DNA of 64,000 nucleotides. Source: BOG-908 sp965198825. GTDB taxonomy: Bacteria; Pseudomonadota; Alphaproteobacteria; Acetobacterales; Acetobacteraceae. Below the pieces are notes generated by a model. The model was not told where the DNA came from. It ran no database searches and saw only the letters and a program-made list of their open reading frames with translations. Below are positions 24,863 through 34,200 of this stretch, piece by piece. Position numbers and translations under genes: made by a program. Location of the stretch: positions 186,001 to 250,000 of the forward strand of contig CBDAQB010000003.1 of NCBI GenBank assembly GCA_965198825.1. Direction: 5' to 3'. Every line of letters starts with the position of its first letter. Position 1 is the stretch's first letter.

Positions 24863-25825
24863 ATGACCCCGACCCCAGCTTTTCTCGATACCGAACGCCC
24901 ACCCGTGCCCGACATCGTCGTCCCGCGCGGCGTCACCCCCTTCCATTTACCGGGTCGTCCCGTTCGCGGCCGCCTGGTCCGCCTCGGCCCCTTGGCGACC
25001 GCTCTGTTGGGCCGCCACGACAATCATCCCGCTGTCACCCGTCTCACAGGCGAAGCCCTGGCCCTCGCCGCCGGCCTGTCCTCGGCACTCAAATACCGTG
25101 GCTCGTTCAGCCTTCAGGCCAAGGGCGACGGTCCGATCTCCATGCTCCTCGCCGATTGCACCGAAGCCGGTGCGCTGCGCGGCTATGCTCGCGCCGACGC
25201 CGAAAAACTGGCCGCCCTGCTCGCCGAAAGCCCCGAGCCGACCGCCGCCCAACTGCTGGGCGAAGGCTACCTGGCCTTCACCGTGGACCAGGGCGGCGAC
25301 ATGGACCGCTATCAGGGCATCGTCTCCATCGAGGGAGACTCGCTATCTGCCATGGCGCTGCATTACTTCCGCACCAGCGAGCAAACCCAGTACGACGTGC
25401 ATCTCGCCTGCGACCACACCGCCGAAGGCTGGCGAGCCGCTGCCCTGATCCTGGAGCGGGTGGCAGGCGAAGGCGGCGTCGATCCCGAGCTCGACCAGGC
25501 AACCAGCGACGATGCCTGGCTCACCGCCACCACGCTCGCCGCCACGCTCACCGACGCCGAACTGCTTGATGGTGCGCTGACGCCTGAAGCGCTCATCTGG
25601 CGCCTCTTCAGCGCCGAAGGCGTCGCCGTCGATCGCCCACGCGCGCTCGCCTACGGCTGCCGCTGCTCGCGCGCCAAGCTCTCCGGCATCCTCGAGAGCT
25701 TCGGCTCGCACGATCTCGACGACATGGTCGTGGACGGCGTCATCGTCATGACCTGCGAGTTCTGCCGCTACGATTTCCGCTTCGCCCGCGACGAGGTGCA
25801 CAGCAAGGCAGACGCTGAACGCTGA
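24863..25825 (+). CDS. hslO: Redox-regulated holdase chaperone Hsp33
   Basis: Hsp33 (320 aa) is activated by oxidation and prevents aggregation of unfolded proteins. The zinc-binding cysteines are C266 and C268 (CRC) plus C298 and C301 (CEFC) near the C-terminus. The N-terminal domain includes LTGEALALAAGLSSALKYRG and KGDGPISMLLADC. CRC plus CEFC fits the family CxC..CxxC switch. It stands alone behind the kinase. Confidence 0.95.
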   Translation: MTPTPAFLDTERPPVPDIVVPRGVTPFHLPGRPVRGRLVRLGPLATALLGRHDNHPAVTRLTGEALALAAGLSSALKYRGSFSLQAKGDGPISMLLADCTEAGALRGYARADAEKLAALLAESPEPTAAQLLGEGYLAFTVDQGGDMDRYQGIVSIEGDSLSAMALHYFRTSEQTQYDVHLACDHTAEGWRAAALILERVAGEGGVDPELDQATSDDAWLTATTLAATLTDAELLDGALTPEALIWRLFSAEGVAVDRPRALAYGCRCSRAKLSGILESFGSHDLDDMVVDGVIVMTCEFCRYDFRFARDEVHSKADAER

Positions 25826-25944
25826 CAGCCAATGCCGCGCTGCCTATGCCATTGCATGATGGAACCGATCCGCCAGCCGTGACGTTTTGCAGGCCCGGAC
25901 AAAATGTCCAGCAGAAACATCTTGCAACATCAGCGGAGTTCACG

Positions 25945-26307
25945 ATGCGTAAACTGGTAACGGCTGCTGCGATGCTCGCCCTCGTGGGCGGCGTGGCGCA
26001 TGCCCAAACGGCGAGTGAAACCACCACCTCGCAGTCCTCGACCTATGCCCCGGGCTATGCGCCCGCAGTTCCGCCACCGCCGCCGCCCGGCGCTATGGCG
26101 CCGGCCCCCGGCACGCTGAGCATCACCAAGACCGAGAAGGCGACCGACGGCTACGGCAACAGCTATAATTCCGAGTCATCCACCTATCGCGACGCCAACG
26201 GTGTTGCCCGCGATACCCGCACCACGACGACGAACGTGGCCCCGCCACCGCCTCCCGTGAGCACCACGACCACGACGACAAACACCACCACGTCGCAGCC
26301 GCAGTAG
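25945..26307 (+). CDS. Secreted Pro/Thr-rich protein, unknown
   Basis: A 120-aa protein from ATG 25945 with a signal peptide (residues 1-20, ending GGVAHA). No family is recognised. A Pro-rich stretch (PAVPPPPPPGAMAPAPG) is followed by a short folded-looking segment (SITKTEKATDGYGNSYNSES) and a Thr-rich C-terminus (STTTTTTNTTTSQPQ). It lies just upstream of a lipoprotein with a similar Thr-rich tail, so the two may be functionally linked (inference). Confidence 0.65.
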   Translation: MRKLVTAAAMLALVGGVAHAQTASETTTSQSSTYAPGYAPAVPPPPPPGAMAPAPGTLSITKTEKATDGYGNSYNSESSTYRDANGVARDTRTTTTNVAPPPPPVSTTTTTTNTTTSQPQ

Positions 26308-26329
26308 GCAGCGAAAAGGGAGAGATACG

Positions 26330-26527
26330 ATGACCACATCAAACCGGTGGGGCGCCCGCCTCCTGACCGCATCCGCTCTCGCCGCAACAACTATTCTCGC
26401 CGCCTGCGGGTCCGACCCGGTCACCGTCACGACCGAGCGGACCACGACGACAACAACAGCGCCGGCTGGCTCGCTCGACGTGCCGGCTGGTACGTCGTCG
26501 ACGACCACGACGACACATAGCCAGTAG
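26330..26527 (+). CDS. Small Thr-rich lipoprotein
   Basis: A 65-aa lipoprotein precursor. The lipobox LAAC has the lipidated Cys at residue 26. The mature part is about 40 residues, dominated by Thr and Ser (TTERTTTTTTAPAG; SSTTTTTHSQ). The ATG follows GGGAGAGATACG, a good ribosome-binding site. No function is assignable. It probably shares a transcript with the gene ending at 26307, 22 bases upstream. Confidence 0.65.
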   Translation: MTTSNRWGARLLTASALAATTILAACGSDPVTVTTERTTTTTTAPAGSLDVPAGTSSTTTTTHSQ

Positions 26528-26537
26528 TGAGGAAGCA

Positions 26538-26649
26538 GTTCTTTTCCGGAAAAAAGAACCAAAAAACTTTTGCGACCTGGGGACCGAGATCGTGGGAAAA
26601 CTCGGCCTAAAGTTGCAAAAGTTTTTTGCTTCTTTTTTTCAAAAAGAAG
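26538..26649. repeat. AT-rich two-arm element, copy 5 (B-left, A-right)
   Basis: The left arm is GTTCTTTTCCGGAAAAAAGAAC-like, with CCGG at its centre. The right arm is CTTC-T7-C-A5-GAAG. The core reads GGGACCGAGATCGTGGG and CTCGGCCTAAAGTTG, and can itself pair through CCGAG/CTCGG. It lies between the convergent small-lipoprotein and cutA genes and ends six bases before the cutA stop. Confidence 0.9.
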
Positions 26650-26655
26650 TCCTTC

Positions 26656-26973
26656 CTAGCTGCCTAAGGACATCACCCAAGCAAGATAGGCAGGGTCACC
26701 AGCCGAAACCGGCAGTGCCACAATGCAAGGGCAGTCATACGGATGGTTCGCCCGCACATGCGCAGCGACGTTCTCGAACATAACCGAGCGTGTCTTGATG
26801 ATCATAACGGCTTCAACGCCCGTCTCGATGGCGCCCTGCCAGCGATAGATCGTTTGCATGCCCGGCAGGATGTTCACGCAGGCCGCGAGGCCTTCCTCGA
26901 CCAGCGCCCGTCCCAGCGCAGAGGCGCCAGCCACATCGGGGTGGGTCACGTAAATGAAACTGACATCGTCCAT
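26656..26973 (-). CDS. cutA: Divalent-cation tolerance protein CutA
   Basis: CutA1 family (105 aa from ATG 26973), a small trimeric protein linked to copper tolerance in E. coli, though its role is unsettled. Motifs seen are LVEEGLAACVNILPGMQTIY and RWQGAIETGVEAVMIIKT, then ANHPYDCPCIVALPV. The frame runs up to 27108, but the first 45 residues are not family-like. Confidence 0.93.
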   Translation of the reverse strand: MDDVSFIYVTHPDVAGASALGRALVEEGLAACVNILPGMQTIYRWQGAIETGVEAVMIIKTRSVMFENVAAHVRANHPYDCPCIVALPVSAGDPAYLAWVMSLGS

Positions 26974-27110
26974 CGGTGCATCTTCCCGCCAGCGGCGCAC
27001 CGCCCTATTTCCGTCGTGCTCCGCCGGAGCGAACGAGGCTGCCTCTTCCATTTGACGGAAGCGAGGGGCTCGCGCCACGGTCGGGCACTCTTTGCCAGGA
27101 AAACCCACTC

Positions 27111-27884
27111 ATGCGTCTGTCGGCCCGTGCGCTGCCCCTGGCATTTGCCGTGCTCCTTCCCTTGCTCGCCGTCGGCTGCGGCGGTGACGAGCCCGCAGGT
27201 CCGCCGAAAGTCTTCAGCGCGCCCGACTACGCCTATCTGACCAAGATCCGCCTGAACGTCGGCGAAGTCGTCGTCGAGGACCACTCGCAAGGCGGCGGTG
27301 ACCAAGGCGGGCAGGAATTGTCCCAACAGGCGCCGACCCCACCCGCCGCGGCGCTGCGCCAGATGGCAACGGATCGCCTGTTCGCAGCCGGCACCTCCGG
27401 CCGCGCCATCTTCTCGATAGATCAGGCCTCCATCCTTCGGGCGCCGAACGGCACGCTCTCAGGCCTGCTGGCCATCCACCTCGAGCTGCTGAACAACGGT
27501 GTCAGGGAAGGCTACGCGGAAGCACGCGTTGCGCGGCAACACGTGCCGGGCTCGGACGCGGAGGATCTGCGCAGCACGCTCTACGACCTGACGAGCCAGA
27601 TGATGGCCGACATGAACGTCGAGCTCGAGTTCCAGGTGCGCAAATCGTTGAAGGCATTTCTCGTCCCTGAAGGCAGCGTGCCGCTACCCGTCGAAGCCCA
27701 GCCTCTCCAGCAATCCCCGGCGCCCTTCGCTGCTCCACCGCCGCAGCCTGCACCACCGTCTTATACGCCTGAGCAGCCTTCGATGGCGCCGCCGCAGCCC
27801 TACGGTGATCCGGGCGCGGCAGATCAGCAGCAACAGCAGATGTCGCCTCCGCCTGGGTATTTGCAGGCGCCGCCAGGGTATTAA
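27111..27884 (+). CDS. Putative lipoprotein with Pro/Gln-rich C-terminus
   Basis: A 257-aa protein with a lipoprotein-type signal (LLPLLAVGCGG, Cys23). The central region (about 40-190) looks folded and contains ALRQMATDRLFAAGTSGRAI, ILRAPNGTLSGLLAIHLELL, and YDLTSQMMADMNVELEFQVR. It may be a periplasmic or outer-membrane assembly lipoprotein, but I recognise no family with certainty. The C-terminal ~60 residues are Pro/Gln-rich. It is divergent from cutA. The longer upstream frame is rejected because it hides the signal. Confidence 0.75.
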   Translation: MRLSARALPLAFAVLLPLLAVGCGGDEPAGPPKVFSAPDYAYLTKIRLNVGEVVVEDHSQGGGDQGGQELSQQAPTPPAAALRQMATDRLFAAGTSGRAIFSIDQASILRAPNGTLSGLLAIHLELLNNGVREGYAEARVARQHVPGSDAEDLRSTLYDLTSQMMADMNVELEFQVRKSLKAFLVPEGSVPLPVEAQPLQQSPAPFAAPPPQPAPPSYTPEQPSMAPPQPYGDPGAADQQQQQMSPPPGYLQAPPGY

Positions 27885-27892
27885 GGCAAGCA

Positions 27893-28005
27893 CTCCTTTT
27901 TTGGAAAAAAGAAGCAAAAAACTTTTGCCGCTTAAGGCTGGGCACTTCCGCAAACACGGCCCAAAAGTCGCAAAAGTTTTTTGGTTCTTTCTTTCAAAAA
28001 AGAAC
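27893..28005. repeat. AT-rich two-arm element, copy 6 (A-left, B-right)
   Basis: The left arm CTCC-T6-GG-A6-GAAG has GCAAAAAACTTTTGCC after it. The right side has GCAAAAGTTTTTTGG and the arm GTTC-TTTCTTTC-A6-GAAC. The core reads TTAAGGCTGGGCACTTCCGC and GGCCCAAAAG. It lies between convergent 3' ends, the lipoprotein and the radical SAM gene. Confidence 0.9.
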
Positions 28006-28016
28006 TTCTTTCTTCC

Positions 28017-29147
28017 TCAAAACAAGGAAAGCTGAGGCGTGTCCGCAACCGGTGCACGAGGCGCCGCAAAATGCTGTGTCTCAAGCGGCGCACGTTCCTC
28101 AAAACCCCACTGCCGCGCTGCCCGCTTGAAGCGCTGCGCCAGCAGGTCTGCGTAGGGCCCATTGCCGCGGAAGCGTTCGTGAAAGCGGCTGTCGTTCAGC
28201 GCGCCGGCGCGTGTCTGCCTGATCAGGCTGAGCACATGGGCCGCGCGCTCCGGATAATGTTCCGCGAGCCAGGCGTCGAACATGTCGCGCAGTTCGTGCG
28301 GCAGCCGGAGCAGCACGTAGCCTGCATGGCGTGCCCCGGCGCGTGAGCAGCGCTCGAGAATTTTCTCCAGCTCCGCGTCGTTGAGGCCCGGGATCATCGG
28401 TGCTGCGAGAACACCGGCCGGGATGCCTGCCTGCGTCAGGCCGGCAATCGCCGCAATGCGCCGTTCCGGCGAGGCGGCGCGTGGCTCCATGCGACGCGCC
28501 AGCGTGCCATCGAGCGTCGTCACGGAAAGCCAAACGCGCACCAGGCCGCGCGCGGCCAGCCGCTGCAGAATATCGATATCGCGCAGCACGCCGGCGGATT
28601 TCGTCACGATACTGACGGGGTGGCCAAAGCGTTCCATCACCTCGAGCACCGAGCGGGTGAGCTGAAGGGTGCGCTCCACCGGCTGGTAGGGATCGGTGTT
28701 AGAGCCGAGCGTCATCGCCTTTGGCTCATAGCCCGGCTTGCGCAATTCGCGGTCCAAAAGGGTGGCGATGTCCGGCTTGTAGGTAAGCCGCGTTTCGAAA
28801 TCGAGCCCGGGCGAATAGCCGAGATAGGCATGCGAGGGGCGCGCATAGCAGTAGATGCAACCATGCTCGCAGCCGCGGTAAGGATTGACCGACCTGTCGA
28901 AGCCGAGGTCGGGCGAGCTGTTCCAGGAGATGACGCTCTTGCTGGCGTCGCGGGTCAAAGTCGTCGGCAGCGGCGGCAGATCGGCAAAACCTTCGATGGT
29001 GTTCCAGCCATCGTCGAACGGGGCATGGCTGATGTTTTCGAAGCGGTTCGCGGGGTTCTGGGTAGCGCCCCTGCCGCGTCGTGCCTCGGACGGAACGCGT
29101 TGACCGTGCGGCCGGGACGTCTCCTGTTGGGCGGCTGTTTGCGGCAT
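28017..29147 (-). CDS. PA0069-type radical SAM protein
   Basis: A 376-aa radical SAM protein. The [4Fe-4S] cluster motif CEHGCIYC places cysteines at 93, 97 and 100, in the CxxxCxxC spacing, inside NPYRGCEHGCIYCYARPSHA. Family resemblance is to the PA0069/Rv2578c group, related to spore photoproduct lyase, whose role is unproven; DNA lesion repair has been proposed. The ATG at 29147 has GGAGG 12 bases upstream. The longer frame from 29300 is unlikely. Confidence 0.88.
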   Translation of the reverse strand: MPQTAAQQETSRPHGQRVPSEARRGRGATQNPANRFENISHAPFDDGWNTIEGFADLPPLPTTLTRDASKSVISWNSSPDLGFDRSVNPYRGCEHGCIYCYARPSHAYLGYSPGLDFETRLTYKPDIATLLDRELRKPGYEPKAMTLGSNTDPYQPVERTLQLTRSVLEVMERFGHPVSIVTKSAGVLRDIDILQRLAARGLVRVWLSVTTLDGTLARRMEPRAASPERRIAAIAGLTQAGIPAGVLAAPMIPGLNDAELEKILERCSRAGARHAGYVLLRLPHELRDMFDAWLAEHYPERAAHVLSLIRQTRAGALNDSRFHERFRGNGPYADLLAQRFKRAARQWGFEERAPLETQHFAAPRAPVADTPQLSLF

Positions 29148-29475
29148 CCTCGTTCTACCTCCGTTCCGCGTAGTCTTTGTATCAGCAGCGCGCAATGTCA
29201 AGAACGAAGTAAGAACATTTAGCTCTTGTGACGGGAGCCCTGCATCCTCCCAACCTGCTTTCTGCGATAGACCCCGAGGGCCGAGCCGGTTTATGGACAA
29301 CCCGATCTATGCAGTGGCGTTCTGAGCCGCAGAGCAGGAAGGAAGGTCTTCTTTTTTGACGAGAAGAAGCAAAACACTTTTAAGCACTGCGCCAGCGGCA
29401 GCCAAAAACAACAGAAGTTTTTTGGTTCTTCTTTTCAAAAAAGAACATCTTTCCCTGCCACTCATCTTCTTGCCA
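29148..29475. other. Divergent intergenic region (328 bases)
   Basis: This gap separates the divergent starts of the radical SAM gene and tamA. It must hold promoters for both, but I see no convincing -35/-10 pair. Its right third is AT-rich element copy 7. No other gene is supported. Confidence 0.5.
29348..29446. repeat. AT-rich two-arm element, copy 7 (A-left, B-right)
   Basis: The left arm CTTC-T6-GACGAG-AAGAAG is slightly degenerate. The right side has AGAAGTTTTTTGG and the arm GTTCTTCTTTTC-A6-GAAC. At about 99 bases it is the shortest full copy. It is the only copy between divergent genes, and it ends 29 bases before the annotated tamA ATG. Confidence 0.85.
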
Positions 29476-31293
29476 ATGTGCTCTTTGCTTCTCTGCAAGA
29501 CAGCAAGAGCCGCCGACCCGGTCGCCTATTCAGTGAAGATCGCCCCGACAGGCAATGGCGCACTGGACGCCGCTCTGTCTGGAAGCTCACAGCTGACGTC
29601 CCTTCGCACACGAGCCCCTGCCGGACCCTTCGCGCTGGTAGCGCGCGCCAGGCAGGACCGCGGCCGGCTCGTCACCGCCTTGGAGAGCTTCGGCTACTAT
29701 GCCGGATCGATCGACATCACTATCGAGGGAAAAGCCGTCGATGATCCGGGCTTGCCAGACCTGCTTCAGGCATTCCCGGCGTCACCAGGCGCGCAGGTGG
29801 CCGTGACGGTCAAAAAGGGGCCGCTTTTTCATCTTGGCTCGGTCAGGATCGATGGCGCGGTACCACAGGCGGCCGCCGACCAGTTCACGCTGAAAACCGG
29901 TCAGCCTGCCGAGGCGGCGGCGGTGCTCGGCGCAGGATCGGCGCTGCTGGGAACGCTCCAGGAGGAGGGGTTCGCGCTGGCCAAGGTCGATCCGCCAGTG
30001 GCCGTCCTGCGTCCGGCGACGGACAAACTGGATATCGACTATAAAGTCGCCACTGGCCCCCGCGTCGATATCGGACCGATCAGCTTCACAGGCATGAAGC
30101 GGATGAACGAGGCCTATTTGCGCCGTCGTGTGACTGTCCGCACGGGCATGCTCTACCAGCCCAGCAAGATCGAGGCGGCGCGTCAGGATCTCGCGTCCGT
30201 CGGCGTCTTCTCGAGCGTGCAAGTCAACGCCAAGCCGGTGCTGGACGCGCAAGGCCGCATTCCGCTCGATTTCGCCGTGGTCGAGCGGCCGCTGCATGCG
30301 GTGAGTTTCAACGTGGGCTACTCGACCGACCTCGGTGGCAGCGCGGGCGTCACTTGGTCGCACCGCGACCTGTTCGGCAACGCAGAACAGCTCAACATCA
30401 CCGCCGCTATCACCGGCGCCGGCGGCACTGCCGACTCCGGCATTGGCTACGATGCAAAAGTGCAGTTCCTCAAGCCCGACTACTACCACCGCGACCAGAC
30501 TCTCGAAATCGATGTCGAGGGGCTGAAGCAGAATCTCGATTCCTACGATCAGACTGCGCTCATCGCCGGCCCCTCGATCACCCGCAAGTTCAGCAAGGAA
30601 TGGTCAGCAAGCATCGGCCTGACGGCGACGCAGGAGCGCATCATCCAGGAGGGCACGACGCGCGATTATACGCTTCTCGCCGTACCGCTCAGCGGCCGCT
30701 ACGACGGCACCGATGTCGCTAACCCGCTCGACGACGCCTTGCACGGCGTGCGCGGCTCGGTCACCGTCACACCAACCGAATCCTTCACCAGCCCGAGTGC
30801 CACTTTCGTGATCCTGCAGGCCAGCGCTTCGACTTACATCGATCTGGCGCGCTTCGGCTTGACCCGTCCCGGCAAGACCGTCATCGCCTTGCGCGGCCTT
30901 GTCGGCAGTGCACAGGGCGCCAGCGAGTTCGCGTTGCCGCCCGACCAGCGTTTCTATGCAGGCGGCTCTGCGACGGTGCGCGGCTACAAATACCAGTCTG
31001 TCGGTCCGCTCTTTGCAGACAGCAATCCTGCAGGCGGCACCTCAATCGATGCCGCCACTATCGAACTGCGTCAGCGCGTGTGGGGGCCTGTGGGCGCCGT
31101 GGTGTTCGTCGATGCGGCGCAGGTCAGCACGAAATCGGCGCCGTTCGGCGGCAGGCTCGAAGAGGGCATCGGCGTCGGCGCGCGCTACTACACGCCGATC
31201 GGGCCGATACGCGTGGACGTCGCGGTGCCGGCAAACCGCCAGCCTGGCGGCGACAGTTTCGAGTTCTACCTTGGCCTCGGACAAGCGTTTTGA
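29476..31293 (+). CDS. tamA: Outer-membrane translocation/assembly protein TamA (Omp85 family)
   Basis: TamA-like (about 605 aa) Omp85 protein with periplasmic POTRA domains (roughly the first 260 residues) and a C-terminal beta-barrel. Barrel motifs include VSFNVGYSTDLGGSAGVTWS, FYAGGSATVRGYKYQSVGP (the Omp85 VRGY/F loop) and the final FEFYLGLGQAF. tamB follows by two bases. The start is uncertain: ATG 29476 gives a very short signal (MCSLLLCKTARAA), and in-frame TTG 29470 or a start in the repeat-derived region is possible. Confidence 0.92.
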   Translation: MCSLLLCKTARAADPVAYSVKIAPTGNGALDAALSGSSQLTSLRTRAPAGPFALVARARQDRGRLVTALESFGYYAGSIDITIEGKAVDDPGLPDLLQAFPASPGAQVAVTVKKGPLFHLGSVRIDGAVPQAAADQFTLKTGQPAEAAAVLGAGSALLGTLQEEGFALAKVDPPVAVLRPATDKLDIDYKVATGPRVDIGPISFTGMKRMNEAYLRRRVTVRTGMLYQPSKIEAARQDLASVGVFSSVQVNAKPVLDAQGRIPLDFAVVERPLHAVSFNVGYSTDLGGSAGVTWSHRDLFGNAEQLNITAAITGAGGTADSGIGYDAKVQFLKPDYYHRDQTLEIDVEGLKQNLDSYDQTALIAGPSITRKFSKEWSASIGLTATQERIIQEGTTRDYTLLAVPLSGRYDGTDVANPLDDALHGVRGSVTVTPTESFTSPSATFVILQASASTYIDLARFGLTRPGKTVIALRGLVGSAQGASEFALPPDQRFYAGGSATVRGYKYQSVGPLFADSNPAGGTSIDAATIELRQRVWGPVGAVVFVDAAQVSTKSAPFGGRLEEGIGVGARYYTPIGPIRVDVAVPANRQPGGDSFEFYLGLGQAF

Positions 31294-31295
31294 GC

Positions 31296-34200
31296 ATGCG
31301 CCGTCTCGGCCGGATCGCCCTGTGGGTCGTCGGCATCCTGGTCGGCCTGCCGGTCGTGCTGGTTCTGCTGATCCTGGTTGCCGCGAACATCGGCCCTGGC
31401 CGGCGCCTGATCGCGAGCGAGATCGGCAGCGTCACCGGCGGCATGGTCCAGCTCACCGGCATCGGCGGCCGCTTCCCGGACGCGCTGCATGTCGGGCACA
31501 TCGAAATCCACGACGCGCGCGGCGCCTGGCTCACACTCGACGGCGTGCAGCTCGACTGGTCGCCCTTGGCGCTGATCGGCAAGACGGCCTCCATACAGTC
31601 GCTGACGGCGGACCATATCGCCATGCCGCGCCTGCCTGTCGCAGCCGCGCCAGCCAAGCCTGCGCCACCGTCGAAGGGTGGTTTTTCGCTCCCCGTGACG
31701 GTCGATGTCGATCATCTCGACGTGGCGCGCGCGGACCTCGGCGCCGTAGTCGCCGGACACGCGGCTTCGCTGCATCTGTCCGGCCGCGCGCATGTCGAAA
31801 CGCTGGACAACGCGCGCGCCACAGTCGCCATCGACCGGCTCGATGGGCCAGGAACATACCGGCTGACCGCAACACTGGACCCGGCCGCCATCGCAGCGCA
31901 CCTCACCGCCGCGGAACCGGCAGGCGGCTTCGTGGGCGGCATCGCCGGCTTGCCCGACCTGGGCGCAATCGCACTCGATGCTTCCATCGATGGGCCTCGT
32001 TCCGCCGAGAAAACCGCGCTGAACCTCTCGGCCGGCCCTTTGAAACTCGCTGCCCAGGGCTCGATCGATCTGGTTAACAATGCGGCGGCCCTCACGCTCA
32101 CCGGCTCCGCGCCCGCAATGGCGCCCCGCCCGGACGTGTCGTGGCAGTCGATCGCCCTTCAGGCGGACGTGCGCGGACCTTTCACCAAGCCGAATGTCTC
32201 CGCCCACGCGACCCTCGATGGGCTGGCAGGAGGCGGCGCCCACGTTGCCTCGGTCACCGCAGACGCCACCGGCAACCAGGGTGCGTTGGATGTCCATTTG
32301 GTGCTGGGCGGCGTGGTCCTGCCACCCCCGAAACCCGACATACTGTCTGGCGGCCCTCTCGATCTCGTCGCCCACATCGACCTCGACCAGCCGACCCGCC
32401 CGGTGAAATTCAAGTTGACCCAGGCGCTGGTCACGGCCGACGGCACGGCACAGACCGGCGGCGACATCGCGGCGCGCCTCCATGTGGTCGTCCCGCAGAT
32501 CGCCCCTCTGGCAGCCCTCGGCGGCGTGGACCTGCAAGGCCGCACCGAGGCAGTCGCCACGCTGGCCATGCATGGCCAGGACACCGACGTGACCGTCGAT
32601 GGCACTACCGGCTTTACCGGCGGCCAGGCGCCTGTGCCCACGCTTCTCGGGCCGACCATTTTCGGAGTCACTGCCAAACTCACCGGCCAGGATCTCCGGA
32701 TTTCCCGCGCCGACATTCAGGGCAGGGCGCTGAAAACCTCCGTCACCGGCAGCGACCTCCAAGGCAATCTCAACCTTGCCTGGAAGCTCGCGCTCTCAGA
32801 CCTCTCGGCCGCCTCGCCTGCGGTCATCGGCGCGTTACAGGCGAGCGGCCACGTCCAGGGTCCGCAAACGAGCATGGCGATCGACGCCGACGTCAGCGGC
32901 GATGTTGGCACCAAGCAGATCCCGAAAGGCCCGCTCAAACTCACCGTTCGCGCAGGCGGCCTGCCAAGCGCCCCCTCCGGCACCATCGACGCGCAGGGCC
33001 GCTTCGACAACGCTCCGGTCACCATCCAGGCGCAGGTGCAAAGAACCGCTGACGGCGCCATGCACGCCTTTCTCAAGCATGCCGACTGGAAGAGCTTTAC
33101 CGCCGATGCTGACGTGGGGCTCGCCCCTGGCGCCAAGGTGCCGGCCGGCAAGCTCACCTTCCGGATGACACGCCTCGCCGACCTCGCGCCGTTGCTGGGG
33201 CAGCCGGTCACAGGCGCCCTGTCGGCCAACGTCGTGACCACAGGCGGCGACCGGCCGAACGCCAAGATCGATCTCACAGGCACCAACATCGCGGTCGGCG
33301 CGAATGGCGCCGGACGCATCAGCCTGGCCGGCAACATCGCCGATCCCGCGACGAACCCGACCGTCGCCCTGACTCTCGCCGTCAACGGCATCGCCGCGGG
33401 CGCCATCACAGGCGACGCCCACGTCACCGCCCGCGGCCCGCAAGCCGCTCTCGCCCTGCAGGCCGACGCCCAACTGCACAATGTGGCGGGGGGAGAGGCC
33501 GCTTTGACCACAAGGCTGATGCTGGATGCCCCGCGCAAGCAGGTCCTCCTCTCCGCCCTAGACGCCAACGTTCACGACGAGAAGCTGCATCTCACCGCGC
33601 CTGCCAGGATCGATTTCGGCACCGCCGTGGCAGTCGACCGCCTGCGCCTCGCCCTCGGCCAGGCGACCATCGACCTCGCAGGCAAGATCACCCCCGCCTT
33701 GGCCCTGACTGCCTCGGTGCGCAATGTAACACCGGACCTTGCCAAGCCTTTCGCGCCGACCCTTCAAGCCGCCGGTGTGCTGAGCGCCGATGCGCGTATC
33801 ACCGGCACCACGGCAGCGCCTGAAGGCACCATACGCGTATCGGCCCAGGGCATACGCATGCGCACCGGCCCAGCCGCCTCGCTACCAGCCGCAAACGCGC
33901 TGGTCACCGTGGCGCTTCAAGGCAGGGCAGCCCAGATCGACGCCCACGCCGCGGCCGGCCCGAAACTCGCACTCTCCCTGAACGGCGAAGCGCCCCTGGG
34001 AACTGGACCGCTGTCGCTGCGCACCACCGGCCGTGTCGATCTCGCCCTGCTTGACCCCATCCTCGGCGCCACCGGCCAACGCGCACGGGGCCTGCTGAAC
34101 CTGAACGGCACGGTCGGCGGTACGACGTCAGCCCCCGCCCTGGGCGGCACGCTCACGCTGGCAAACGGCGAGGTCCAGGATTTCGTTCAAGGTCTCCGCG

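Noticed and set aside
29148..29475. Possible riboswitch before tamA or the radical SAM gene
   Set aside because: No recognisable aptamer pattern; the only structure is AT-rich element copy 7.
31266..32762. 498-codon minus-strand open frame opposite tamB
   Set aside because: Composition mirrors tamB codons and no domain is seen; tamB is well supported.
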